NCBI GenBank assembly: GCA_030613055.1
Contig: JAUWMR010000017.1
Location: forward strand, 1 to 64,000
Direction: 5' to 3'
DNA length: 64,000 bases
DNA from: Desulfobacteraceae bacterium
GTDB lineage: Bacteria > Desulfobacterota > DSM-4660 > Desulfatiglandales > Desulfatiglandaceae
Below are positions 16,501-24,906 of this stretch, piece by piece. Positions within the stretch are counted from its first letter, which is position 1. Each line of letters opens with the position of its first letter. Under the pieces are notes generated by a model that worked only from the letters and a program-made list of their open reading frames with translations, was not told where the DNA came from and made no database searches. The position numbers and the translations under genes were made by a program.

Positions 16501-18044
16501 TACTTTTTCATAGTGATTCCTCCATAATGCTCACGGATTTCTCGTTTATGCACCTTGCCTGTGCTGGTGCGAGGTAACTCCTTTACAAACTCGACGTGAC
16601 GCGGGCATTTATAATGGGCTAAATGTTCACGGCAGAAGTCTATAACATCCTGTTCACTTAGGATTTGGCCGCTTTTCAGGACAATAACCGCCTTGGTAAT
16701 CTCACCCCACTTGTCATCTGATACACCAATGACAGCAGCTTCTCTTATCTTTTGATGACTGTGGAGGACCTCCTCTATCTCTCTGGGGTAGATATTTTCT
16801 CCACCACTAATGATCACATCCTTCATACGATCTACAACATATAGATATCCCTCTTCATCCTGCTTCCCCATATCTCCGGTATGAAGCCAGCCATCAATGA
16901 TTGTTTCAGCGGTAGCTTGAGGGTTTTTATAGTATTCTTTCATGACATTAGGCCCACGAACCAGGATTCCTCCGACCTCACCAGTTTTTACATCCCTGTC
17001 TTGTTCATCTATAATGCGAATTTCCACAAAGGCATGGGGGAGACCAACGCACGCCTTTTTTCGAAGGAAGTCCTTATCAGGAAGGATAGTTACATAGCCG
17101 GTAGCCTCTGTCAGGCCATAAGAATCGGCAATCCCTACATTGGGAAAACGTCGTTTAAGTTTCTCCTTTACGGCCTGGGGGACAATTGTTGCTCCAGTGC
17201 TAAAATACTTAAGTGAGCTGATATCATAACTATCTCTGCCCGGTAGATCCAAAAAAGCGATCAGCATGGGTGGGACAGCCGGGATTATTGTGATTCTCTC
17301 CTTTTCAACCAGAGAAAAGGCTTTAGCAGCATCAAAGGATTTTTCCAGCACGACTGTGCCCCCTAATAAGGCCGTGGCGAAATATCCCCCCATAGCTGCT
17401 CCATGGAAAAGGGGTAAACCATAGTAGACAACCTCATCGCCAGAAAGTACCCCGCTGATCACACCATTAAGGCTATTCCATATGAGGTTTGTGTTGGTAA
17501 TGACTACTCCCTTGGGGCGACCGGTAGTCCCTGAGGTATAAAGGATGTAAAGGCTGTCGTCATCGCTTAGGGTCTCACAAGGAGGCTCATTCTGTTCAAC
17601 GGCAATGAGATCATCCCAGCTTAAGTACTCCCCTTCTGAATTACCCTGCCCAGAGACAACAATCCTTTTAACTTTAGTGATATCCTTACGGATCTGGTTA
17701 ATTAGCCCAACAAACTCCTCACCAATGACAAGAAGGCTGGCATCACTGTTTTCAAGGATAAGTACAATCTCTTGAGAAGCTAACCGAAAATTCAAGGGTA
17801 CCAAGATGGCTCCCAACTGGAAGATTGCCATATAGGTAATAAGCTCCTCAGGAGAATTGTAGAAAAGGGTACCTATCCGATCCCCTTTTTTAACCCCCAA
17901 TCTTCTAAGGGCATTAGCCATACGATAGACATGATCCTGGTAGACCTCATAAGTAATCCTCTCTTGAGAGCTGACGATAGCTGTCCTGCTCGGATACTTA
18001 CGTGAATTGCGTTCTAACATGTACGAAATGTGAGTGTCATTCAT
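16497..18044 (-). CDS. AMP-forming acyl-CoA ligase
   Basis: 515 residues from the ATG at 18044 (AAGGGTG 6 bases upstream; a GTG 9 bases earlier is in frame). ANL-superfamily motifs: LYTSGTTGRPKGV, SYGLTEATGY, GWLHTGD, VDRMKDVIISGG and the C-terminal lysine in PRTSTGKVHKRE. It activates an unidentified carboxylic acid. It ends in the 22-bp repeat. If the 2.6-kb block downstream is removed, its stop would lie about 30 bases from the start of the 3-hydroxyacyl-CoA dehydrogenase, a normal operon spacing. Confidence 0.93.
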   Translation of the reverse strand: MNDTHISYMLERNSRKYPSRTAIVSSQERITYEVYQDHVYRMANALRRLGVKKGDRIGTLFYNSPEELITYMAIFQLGAILVPLNFRLASQEIVLILENSDASLLVIGEEFVGLINQIRKDITKVKRIVVSGQGNSEGEYLSWDDLIAVEQNEPPCETLSDDDSLYILYTSGTTGRPKGVVITNTNLIWNSLNGVISGVLSGDEVVYYGLPLFHGAAMGGYFATALLGGTVVLEKSFDAAKAFSLVEKERITIIPAVPPMLIAFLDLPGRDSYDISSLKYFSTGATIVPQAVKEKLKRRFPNVGIADSYGLTEATGYVTILPDKDFLRKKACVGLPHAFVEIRIIDEQDRDVKTGEVGGILVRGPNVMKEYYKNPQATAETIIDGWLHTGDMGKQDEEGYLYVVDRMKDVIISGGENIYPREIEEVLHSHQKIREAAVIGVSDDKWGEITKAVIVLKSGQILSEQDVIDFCREHLAHYKCPRHVEFVKELPRTSTGKVHKREIREHYGGITMKKY

Positions 18045-18164
18045 GGCTATCACCCTTGCAACATATCACCAGCTCAACACTTCCTCCTGTGAGAGCACTA
18101 CCCGTTTGTTAATAGGGGAATCTTGCCGGAAGCGTGGCCTGGAGGCCGAGCCTCACGGCCTGGT

Positions 18165-18335
18165 TCATGCAATCTTTAATTCGCTCTTCAGAATTTTTCC
18201 TGCTGAGCTTTTTGGAAGACCCTCATTAAATATTACTTTCTTCGGCGATTCATAAGAAGCAATTTGGTTTTTACAAAAACCTATGATTCCCTTTGAAGAT
18301 ATCTGGGCTCTTCCAGTACCCTTATCAAAGGTAAT
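18165..18335 (-). pseudogene. AMP-ligase 3'-end relic
   Basis: Minus-strand translation beginning directly after the DUF362 stop, in the same frame, gives a ligase C-terminus: ISSKGIIGFCKNQIASYESP, then LPKSSAGKILKSELK and a stop. It matches the end of the ligase at 40004-41530 (ISAKEIVEFCKNHIASYKSP, LPKSSVGKILKREL), but is clearly more diverged than the thiolase relic is from its parent. The A10 lysine motif survives, while roughly 450 residues upstream are missing. The DUF362 gene appears to have replaced the rest of the ligase. Confidence 0.85.
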
Positions 18336-20735
18336 TTAAATCACCTGCTCAGGCCAGATCTCTTTACCTCCAGCAAAACTAACGGTCAGAATTTTAGCAG
18401 GATCGTCCGTCACCTCCACGTTAGGCACCATCTTGTCGGATAGTTTTTCATAACCTGCGGGCACATAGAGTGTAAAATCAAGGGGTCTTACCTCCCCGCT
18501 TGACGTTTTTTCAACATATCTATTTATAGCTTTGGAGTTTGGTTGGCTCATTATTTGGCCCGTATACTGACCTCCATTTTGAGTTAAATCTGCGTACAAT
18601 AAAGCTGATGTGTAAAGGCTGGACAATCCAACATTGTGAGGATAGTCTCGGCCGTATAGAGCCACACCAATCTGGAAAGACTGAGCAAATTGAAAGCTGG
18701 GCCATTTGCCTTTACCGCAGGTGAGGCAAGACAAGAAGGGATCTGGAAAGTCGATATCCAGCTGAGATATTTGGTAGGCCGCACTGCAGGCGGTACCATA
18801 ATAAAATTCCTTCATTACATCATGTCCATTAGAATTCATTGATGAGTCTGAACTTTTCAGCATCTTAGCATATGCAATGAAACGGCCTTTCAGATAGCCA
18901 AATTTTTCAGTCCCCAACTTGGAGATCATTTCACCTGCTGAATGAAGAAAGACACTGAAAATTCCCTTTTTGCCAAAATCTTCATAAGTGACAATTCCAT
19001 CCCCATCCTCGTCATAGGCTTTCAAAAATTCCTGCCTATAGGATGTTCCGGCTAATTTGTCTGAAGCTTCCAGGTAATTAAAGGCTGTCTGTTGCATGTC
19101 CCAGGGGAATTTAAATGTGTCATAGAAAAGTGTATTTGTGACTAAATCAGAAAACCCGTGATTGCTGATCGTGCCTAAATGGCCTTTAAGGGAAACTATA
19201 GGTGAGTCTGTAACGGCGTCGTGGCCGATTACATAATAATTTCTATTTCCCAAACCCCTCTTCTCCGCCAGTTCGAAGCAATCATCACGAGCAAGTGGGC
19301 AATCATATCCTGGCTTAGAGATGATATTATTACCTTCCACCGTAGGTAAAGGGACTGCTTGCGGGAAATGACCATCCGCTCTATCCTTAAGATCCACCTG
19401 CAGAGCCTCTTTAAGAGGAACATTGCTGAACATATACCGGGCACACAAAAGATCAGTTGCAACAGGGTCCAGGCCGGCAAATACTATACCTTCAGGTTCT
19501 TTAACACCTAAACCAATTCCCTGATGGTCCACATTAATTGACTCGATTCCATCAACTACATGGATCATAAAAATGTTCTGGTTCTGGATGGCCCTGATAA
19601 TATCAATCATTGTGGCCGTGATACCGCCGGTTTTTTCAACCATGTAGTTGCCTTTATCATCTCTTTTTGGAAAACCAGTTTCATGGTCCATATTGGGAAC
19701 CCAGACCTGATGCGGTATACCACCTTTTATTCCGGGTATCAGTTTATGAGGGATGCCATAGTCCCATCGGTTACCGCCGGCCTTTACCGACTGCATCGGG
19801 TAAAGCCCGACACCCAGGTTTTTTATAACATTTGTAAATAGTGTAAATGAGTGGACCTTTAACTTTGGCACATTGATCAGAATGCATCTTTGATTGGCTT
19901 GCAAATCCTGGGGGTCTTCCTTCGCTCCGCCCACAACAGCCTTGTGAAGCGTTATGGACTTGTAGTTGACACCATCGGGTACTTTGATATCACGTCCCTT
20001 GGTTTTGTCATCAAATATCCGGTTTAGGTCGTATACCATCAATTTGTCCGATACAAGCCCAGAAGGAATATAGGTTCCTGCAACGCTCTCATCATAGCCT
20101 GCCATTGGATTGTCGCCAGCTCCGGGTTCAAGGGATTCCAATAAATACCTCCGGGCAAAATAAAACCCCCAGCCACCGTGAAAATTGCCAGATTTGCCTT
20201 CAATAACGGCCTCAGGTGTTATCTTCTTTCCGTCAGGGTTTATCATGGAAAACAGGCCTGCCAACGCAGTCGTCATGGTAGCAGCCTCGCCTAAAGCCAT
20301 TTGGTGATAGCTTACACCAAGCTTTTCATGAAACCATCTCATCAAGGCAGCGACAAACGCCCACTCTGTACAGGCAGTGCTTCCTGTGCCAGGACTGTGT
20401 GTCTGAGGGTTTATATTGTTAGCGCTTACCAGGTTGGGTTTAAAAAGCAATTTCTGCCCTTCCTTTAGCCTTGATTTAATTTCGCTGTGAAAGCTGGTTT
20501 CTGCTTTTAAGGGACTTAGAGCCAAATCAAGGTTTTCGTACATATAGTCTATCTTTGCTTTGATCTGCTCCCAGGACTCCTGATCGGAGTTGTTTATGTA
20601 TTCTTGAAGAAGATCCCCTATGCCCACGTAAGATCTGGCTGTATCCATCCGGACCACTCCTACAGGAGACCCTCTACGATCTGGTTCACGCTTTCCAAGA
20701 GGTGAATCTATAATAAATGATTCACGTTTTGTCAT
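18336..20735 (-). CDS. Large DUF362-family protein with an EF-hand-like loop
   Basis: 799 residues, much longer than the usual 300-400 of DUF362. The DUF362 core spans roughly residues 85-480 (LLFKPNLVSANN near the start, ILINVPKLKVHSFTLFTNVI, GLDPVATDLLCARYMF). Near residue 572 is DEDGDGIVTYED, a good match to a calcium-binding EF-hand loop (Asp at 1, 3, 5, Gly at 6, Asp at 12). A late LSCLTCGKGKWPS holds a Cys pair. No signal peptide is visible. DUF362 members are often annotated as iron-sulfur or uncharacterised proteins and the reaction is unknown. AGAGG precedes the ATG. A ligase relic follows directly. Confidence 0.8.
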   Translation of the reverse strand: MTKRESFIIDSPLGKREPDRRGSPVGVVRMDTARSYVGIGDLLQEYINNSDQESWEQIKAKIDYMYENLDLALSPLKAETSFHSEIKSRLKEGQKLLFKPNLVSANNINPQTHSPGTGSTACTEWAFVAALMRWFHEKLGVSYHQMALGEAATMTTALAGLFSMINPDGKKITPEAVIEGKSGNFHGGWGFYFARRYLLESLEPGAGDNPMAGYDESVAGTYIPSGLVSDKLMVYDLNRIFDDKTKGRDIKVPDGVNYKSITLHKAVVGGAKEDPQDLQANQRCILINVPKLKVHSFTLFTNVIKNLGVGLYPMQSVKAGGNRWDYGIPHKLIPGIKGGIPHQVWVPNMDHETGFPKRDDKGNYMVEKTGGITATMIDIIRAIQNQNIFMIHVVDGIESINVDHQGIGLGVKEPEGIVFAGLDPVATDLLCARYMFSNVPLKEALQVDLKDRADGHFPQAVPLPTVEGNNIISKPGYDCPLARDDCFELAEKRGLGNRNYYVIGHDAVTDSPIVSLKGHLGTISNHGFSDLVTNTLFYDTFKFPWDMQQTAFNYLEASDKLAGTSYRQEFLKAYDEDGDGIVTYEDFGKKGIFSVFLHSAGEMISKLGTEKFGYLKGRFIAYAKMLKSSDSSMNSNGHDVMKEFYYGTACSAAYQISQLDIDFPDPFLSCLTCGKGKWPSFQFAQSFQIGVALYGRDYPHNVGLSSLYTSALLYADLTQNGGQYTGQIMSQPNSKAINRYVEKTSSGEVRPLDFTLYVPAGYEKLSDKMVPNVEVTDDPAKILTVSFAGGKEIWPEQVI

Positions 20736-20815
20736 AACAGCCTCTTATTTATACGGTAACCGTTCACGGGTTTTCAATTAAGACCGGAAATCCACGTCCT
20801 GTGGGCATGGGTTGC

Positions 20816-21148
20816 TTAATAATCGTTGAGGATTTTGCCGGTGCGGGCCTTTTCGATTGTTTCATCTAAGCCAGGTCCCAGATCCACGCCCAATTCCTTG
20901 ACTCTTTTCTTGGCCCAAAGGCCGACGTTCCGATCGTCATTGAAAAAAGAATCGTCTCGGGGTGCATTGGTATCAAATTCATCCAACCGCTGTGCTTCGG
21001 TCTTGCGGAAAAAAACCCTGGAAAGAACGCGAACGAGGTGATCACCCTGACACTGGCTGCATCGCACCTCTTTTTCGTCTTTGGATCTAAGGATCAGGGC
21101 ACTGGTGATCCTTCCACACGATTTACACTGATATTCGTAAATGGGCAC
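20816..21148 (-). CDS. FmdB-type zinc-ribbon protein with C-terminal extension
   Basis: 110 residues starting with GTG at 21148 (AAAGGAAA site). The first 45 residues are an FmdB/CxxC zinc ribbon: MPIYEYQCKSCGR and VRCSQCQGDHLVRV, four cysteines in two pairs. The charged C-terminal part (RLDEFDTNAPRDDSFF onwards) is not part of the domain. FmdB-like proteins are often called regulators, without firm proof. Here it follows the ACAD-ferredoxin-nitroreductase fusion by 85 bases and may help its assembly or control; that is a guess. Confidence 0.85.
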   Translation of the reverse strand: MPIYEYQCKSCGRITSALILRSKDEKEVRCSQCQGDHLVRVLSRVFFRKTEAQRLDEFDTNAPRDDSFFNDDRNVGLWAKKRVKELGVDLGPGLDETIEKARTGKILNDY

Positions 21149-21233
21149 GCAATTTCCTTTCCCGTTTCACGTTAGCGACCAGAGTCTGGGAGAACAATAG
21201 CCCCTGAGCCCTCTTCTCCTTTTTCATCCCTGT

Positions 21234-23531
21234 TTACCCCTCGATTTCCGGGCCATCCCTACCGGGCCGGAACCAGGTCACGGGCCGGAACTGCCGGGGC
21301 ACCAACCCCTCCTGGTTGAACTTGGGATATCCCAGCACCATGGCGGCTTGGATCCGCCAAGGTTTTTCAAGACCAAGCTTGGCCTTAAGTTTGGGGATCA
21401 GTTCCACCCTTGCGCCGAACCCAGTCCAGCAAAAACCCAGGCCCAGTGATTTCGCGGCCAGGTTCATATTTTGTCCGCAGATGCCTGCATGTTGCTCAGG
21501 GGAGACCATCCGGTCGTTGCCAGCCAGTAAGATAACTACCGGCGCGTTCATAAAGATCGACAGTTCTTTCCTGGCCACACAACCTACCCCCCCTTGGACG
21601 CGGGGATCAAACACGCCGACCGGAATGGGTTCTCCCAACATTTGGACCATGCCCATGACCATGGTGTCGTTATGGTACGAAGTATGCGTCATGTTTATTA
21701 CTTTATATACGGCCTCTTCCATTTCATTGATAAAATCTTTGTCCGTCACCACTACAAATCTCCAGGGCTGGTTGTTACCAGCACTCGGCGCGAACCGGCC
21801 CGTCTCCAATACCCTGCGAATAAGCGGATCTGGCACGTGGGTGTCCTTGAAGTTCCTTACACTGCGGCGCTCGATGATGGTCCGCTCGACCTCTGTCCAT
21901 TCCGCGCGATTGCCTTCTGTGTCTTGAGGTTCAAGCGGCATCTTGACCGGTGGGTATCCGGTGTCGAAGAAGCCACCATCCACATGGTATGGTTCAACAA
22001 TGGAGATGGCATCCACCGGGCAAGCCACCATGCAGTTGAAGCAGGAAAAACAGGCATATTTCTCCTTCATCTTCGGAACTTCGTTTTCATCCATTTCCCA
22101 GCACTTGAAGGGGCAGTTTAAAATGCATAGCCCGCAATTGGTGCACTTGTCAGGGTCGGTCTTCATAACACCCATGTGCACACCAGTCGGGCGGAGCATG
22201 GGCTTCAGGTCCTCAAAGGTCGGACCTGTCAGAACCTTGCCAGTTGGGGCCACCTGGGCCGTCCCCTCCTTAATGTCCAAGATCAGCTTGCCACTCCCCA
22301 GCCTCTCCGCTCCGTCAAGGGCCAGGGTCTCGTTGGTCCCGTCTTCGATCAGGGCGGCGCGGGCGTCCCGGAAGATCTTTTCGATGAGATACTCTTTGGA
22401 AAGGCCGTAGCTGCCGTGGATCTGGACTGCCTCACTGGCCACCTTGAAGGCGGTCTCGGTGGACATGATTTTAGAAGCCTGGGCATAGTGGACGGCCAGG
22501 GGCCGCATCTGTTTAGAAAGGCTGTGGTTGTAAACCGCCACCCGTCGGGAGAGAGAACGGGCCGCCTCCACTGAGACGAACATGTCGAAAAGCTTCAGCC
22601 TGACAGCCTGATGCTTGAAGATGATCTTTCCCCCCTGTATCCTGGTCATGGCATACTGGAGGGCCTCCTCCAGGGCTGCTTGGGCGCACCCCGTAAAGCA
22701 CGACCCTATCCAGCCGTTGGCCGCGCCAAGCTGGATGTTGGAAAAGAGCTTGAAGGCCTCCGGATCGGCGGCGACCATCATCTTCTTGGGAATACGAACG
22801 TTGTCAAAGAAAATCTCTCCCTGGTTCAGTGCCCGCTGGCCGAGCTTATCTAAGGCTTTTCCCCGGGATATGCCCGGCAGGTCGAGAGGAATGACCGCGA
22901 TCCCGCCGCCTTCATTACCCTTGGACGGGTCCAGAGACAGCCAGAGGGCCGCGTATTTTGCGAAGGTGCCGTTGCTGACCCAGGATGACTTCTGGCCGTT
23001 GATCACATATGAATCTCCATCCTCCACGGCCCTGACCCGATAGGCCAGTTCGGGTACATCATAGTATTCCCCTGCGAAACGTAGCGAGTCCGAACCATGG
23101 TCCGGCTCGGTGATGGCCCAGCACCCGGTCAATTTGCCATCTGTGTCCGCACAGAATTGCTTTGCCAACTCCCGCATTTCCGGATCAGGAGATACAAGGG
23201 CCCATAGATAAGGCATCTGGCAGACACCCCAACTGACGGCCAGGTCTGAGGCGGCCCAGCCCATCAGTTCAATAAGCAGGGTTGAAGTCAAAGGATCGAC
23301 GTCCATACCGCCAACCTCTTCTGGAAAGGTCATTTTGTGGTAGCCCAGTTCGTTGGTTTTACGAAATACATCCCACAAGACGGAGTCCTCGGCGATCACG
23401 TCTTGCGGGTCGGTAACCCTATCCAGCTCGCTGGCCGCCGGCCGCCATACCTCTTTGACAAATTTTCTTGCCGAATCCCAAACGGCAACATGCTCTTTGG
23501 TCAGATCGATATTAAGGTCTCTCAGCCCCAT
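21234..23531 (-). CDS. Acyl-CoA dehydrogenase / 2[4Fe-4S] ferredoxin / nitroreductase fusion
   Basis: One 765-residue chain joins three redox modules. Residues 1 to ~410 are an ACAD (CWAITEPDHGSDSLRF, VINGQKSSWVSNG, AVQIHGSYGLSKEY). The catalytic Glu position reads IEDGTNETL, so the base would be Asp. Residues ~455-515 hold two [4Fe-4S] motifs, CTNCGLCILNCPFKC and CFSCFNCMVACP. Residues ~545-765 are an FMN nitroreductase (ERRSVRNFKD, RFAPSAGNNQPWRF). Electrons could run from acyl-CoA FAD through the clusters to FMN and then NAD(P) or ferredoxin, or the reverse, bypassing ETF. The frame is open throughout with a good ribosome site and no sign of decay. The region is richer in GC than its neighbours. 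Confidence 0.93.
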   Translation of the reverse strand: MGLRDLNIDLTKEHVAVWDSARKFVKEVWRPAASELDRVTDPQDVIAEDSVLWDVFRKTNELGYHKMTFPEEVGGMDVDPLTSTLLIELMGWAASDLAVSWGVCQMPYLWALVSPDPEMRELAKQFCADTDGKLTGCWAITEPDHGSDSLRFAGEYYDVPELAYRVRAVEDGDSYVINGQKSSWVSNGTFAKYAALWLSLDPSKGNEGGGIAVIPLDLPGISRGKALDKLGQRALNQGEIFFDNVRIPKKMMVAADPEAFKLFSNIQLGAANGWIGSCFTGCAQAALEEALQYAMTRIQGGKIIFKHQAVRLKLFDMFVSVEAARSLSRRVAVYNHSLSKQMRPLAVHYAQASKIMSTETAFKVASEAVQIHGSYGLSKEYLIEKIFRDARAALIEDGTNETLALDGAERLGSGKLILDIKEGTAQVAPTGKVLTGPTFEDLKPMLRPTGVHMGVMKTDPDKCTNCGLCILNCPFKCWEMDENEVPKMKEKYACFSCFNCMVACPVDAISIVEPYHVDGGFFDTGYPPVKMPLEPQDTEGNRAEWTEVERTIIERRSVRNFKDTHVPDPLIRRVLETGRFAPSAGNNQPWRFVVVTDKDFINEMEEAVYKVINMTHTSYHNDTMVMGMVQMLGEPIPVGVFDPRVQGGVGCVARKELSIFMNAPVVILLAGNDRMVSPEQHAGICGQNMNLAAKSLGLGFCWTGFGARVELIPKLKAKLGLEKPWRIQAAMVLGYPKFNQEGLVPRQFRPVTWFRPGRDGPEIEG

Positions 23532-23630
23532 GGTCTTTCTCCATTTCTGGTTATGTGTAAGCTTCCTTTACGTTCAGACGAACAAACATGCGGCACCAAA
23601 ACCACGTGATGCGTTTTTATACGAACCCCA

Positions 23631-24884
23631 TCACTTCTTCAGGATAGTTACAGACAGTGCCGCTTCTGAGGCATTCACGTTTCCACCTGCATTCTGAGCC
23701 AGACCGACCTTTGCGCCTTCGACCTGGCGTTTTCCGGCCCGTCCTCCGCCGGTCAGGTGCCAGTAAAGCTCCACCACCTGGCGCACCCCCGTGGCCCCGA
23801 TGGGATGGCCTTGCGATTCCAGGCCGCCAGAGACGTTGATCGGGAGCCCTCCACCCAGAGTACTATTGCCAGCCTCGGCAAAGGGGCCGCCTTCACCGCG
23901 TGGGCAAAACCCCAGTTCTTCGGTTGCGCCGAGTTCGCCAAAGGCTGTGGCGTCATGAACCTCGGCAACATCAATGTCATCCGGCCCGATTCCGGCTCGT
24001 TCGTAAGCCCTTTTGGCCAGCCATGCCAGGGTACTCTCTTTCCTTTCCTCAGAGGGATCCTCTCCGCTCGCCAGCATACAGGCCGCCACCTCAACGGCAT
24101 GGCTGGCGCCTATTTTCTTAGCGAATTCCTCAGAGCAGATGACTACGGCGGCTACCCCGTCGCCAATGGGAGAGCACATTGGCCTGGTCAAGGGGTAGGC
24201 TACTTCCGGGGCCTCAAGGACTTCTTCCACGGTGAATAAGTTTTGGTATTGGGCCAGAGGGTTCATCGAGGAGTGATAGTGGTTCTTGGATGCTATCACT
24301 GCTAACTGTCTCTGGGTGGTACCGTATTTCTTCATGTGGTTCCGGGCTGTCCAGGCATAAGCGTCCATAAACACTGACCGCTGGCCGGACTTTTTCTTCT
24401 TGGCTTCCCCTCTGGCTTCCATTTCCTTTTTGATTTTTTTCTCTTGGTTGGCAAATGCTTGCATGAGCTGGGGCAAGATTTCGACGTCCATACACCCAGT
24501 GAAGGCGGGTAGGACCTTGCTTCGATTCTCAAAATACATCTTCTCCATTCCCACGGCCAAGGCAACATCCATCTCACCCAACGCCACCATGGCCCGGGCT
24601 CCGTGAAGTGCTGTGGCCGAAGAAGCGCAGGCGTTTTCAACATTCACCACCGGGATGCGTCCGATACCCATGGCCCGCATGACCACCTGGCCTCGGATGG
24701 ATTCCTGGCCGGTCAGGACCCCCTGTGACGCGTTGCCGACCCAGACTCCTTCAAGCTGGTCCTTCGTCAGGCCCGCGTCTTTGAGTGTCCCGTTGACCGC
24801 CTCGGCCACCAGCGACTTCAAGCTGCGGTCCATGTGGCGTCCGAATTTGGTCATAGCCCCCCCGATTATTTTGACTTTACGCAT
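23631..24884 (-). CDS. Thiolase (acetyl-CoA acetyltransferase family)
   Basis: 417 residues from the ATG at 24884 (MRKVKIIGG). The open frame runs 76 codons further upstream into the ligase gene, but that part has no thiolase character. The nucleophilic Cys is intact in VENACASSATALHGA, and GHPIGATG and the C-terminal VGLAQNAGGNVN are present. This differs from the two Cys-less proteins at 7811 and 8990, so it is probably a true thiolase. A Lys-rich insertion at MEARGEAKKKKSGQRS is unusual. No DUF35 gene adjoins it. It forms an operon with the ligase upstream and the redox fusion downstream. Confidence 0.92.
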   Translation of the reverse strand: MRKVKIIGGAMTKFGRHMDRSLKSLVAEAVNGTLKDAGLTKDQLEGVWVGNASQGVLTGQESIRGQVVMRAMGIGRIPVVNVENACASSATALHGARAMVALGEMDVALAVGMEKMYFENRSKVLPAFTGCMDVEILPQLMQAFANQEKKIKKEMEARGEAKKKKSGQRSVFMDAYAWTARNHMKKYGTTQRQLAVIASKNHYHSSMNPLAQYQNLFTVEEVLEAPEVAYPLTRPMCSPIGDGVAAVVICSEEFAKKIGASHAVEVAACMLASGEDPSEERKESTLAWLAKRAYERAGIGPDDIDVAEVHDATAFGELGATEELGFCPRGEGGPFAEAGNSTLGGGLPINVSGGLESQGHPIGATGVRQVVELYWHLTGGGRAGKRQVEGAKVGLAQNAGGNVNASEAALSVTILKK

Positions 24885-24906
24885 AGTCCTATTTTCCTTT
24901 TCTGAA

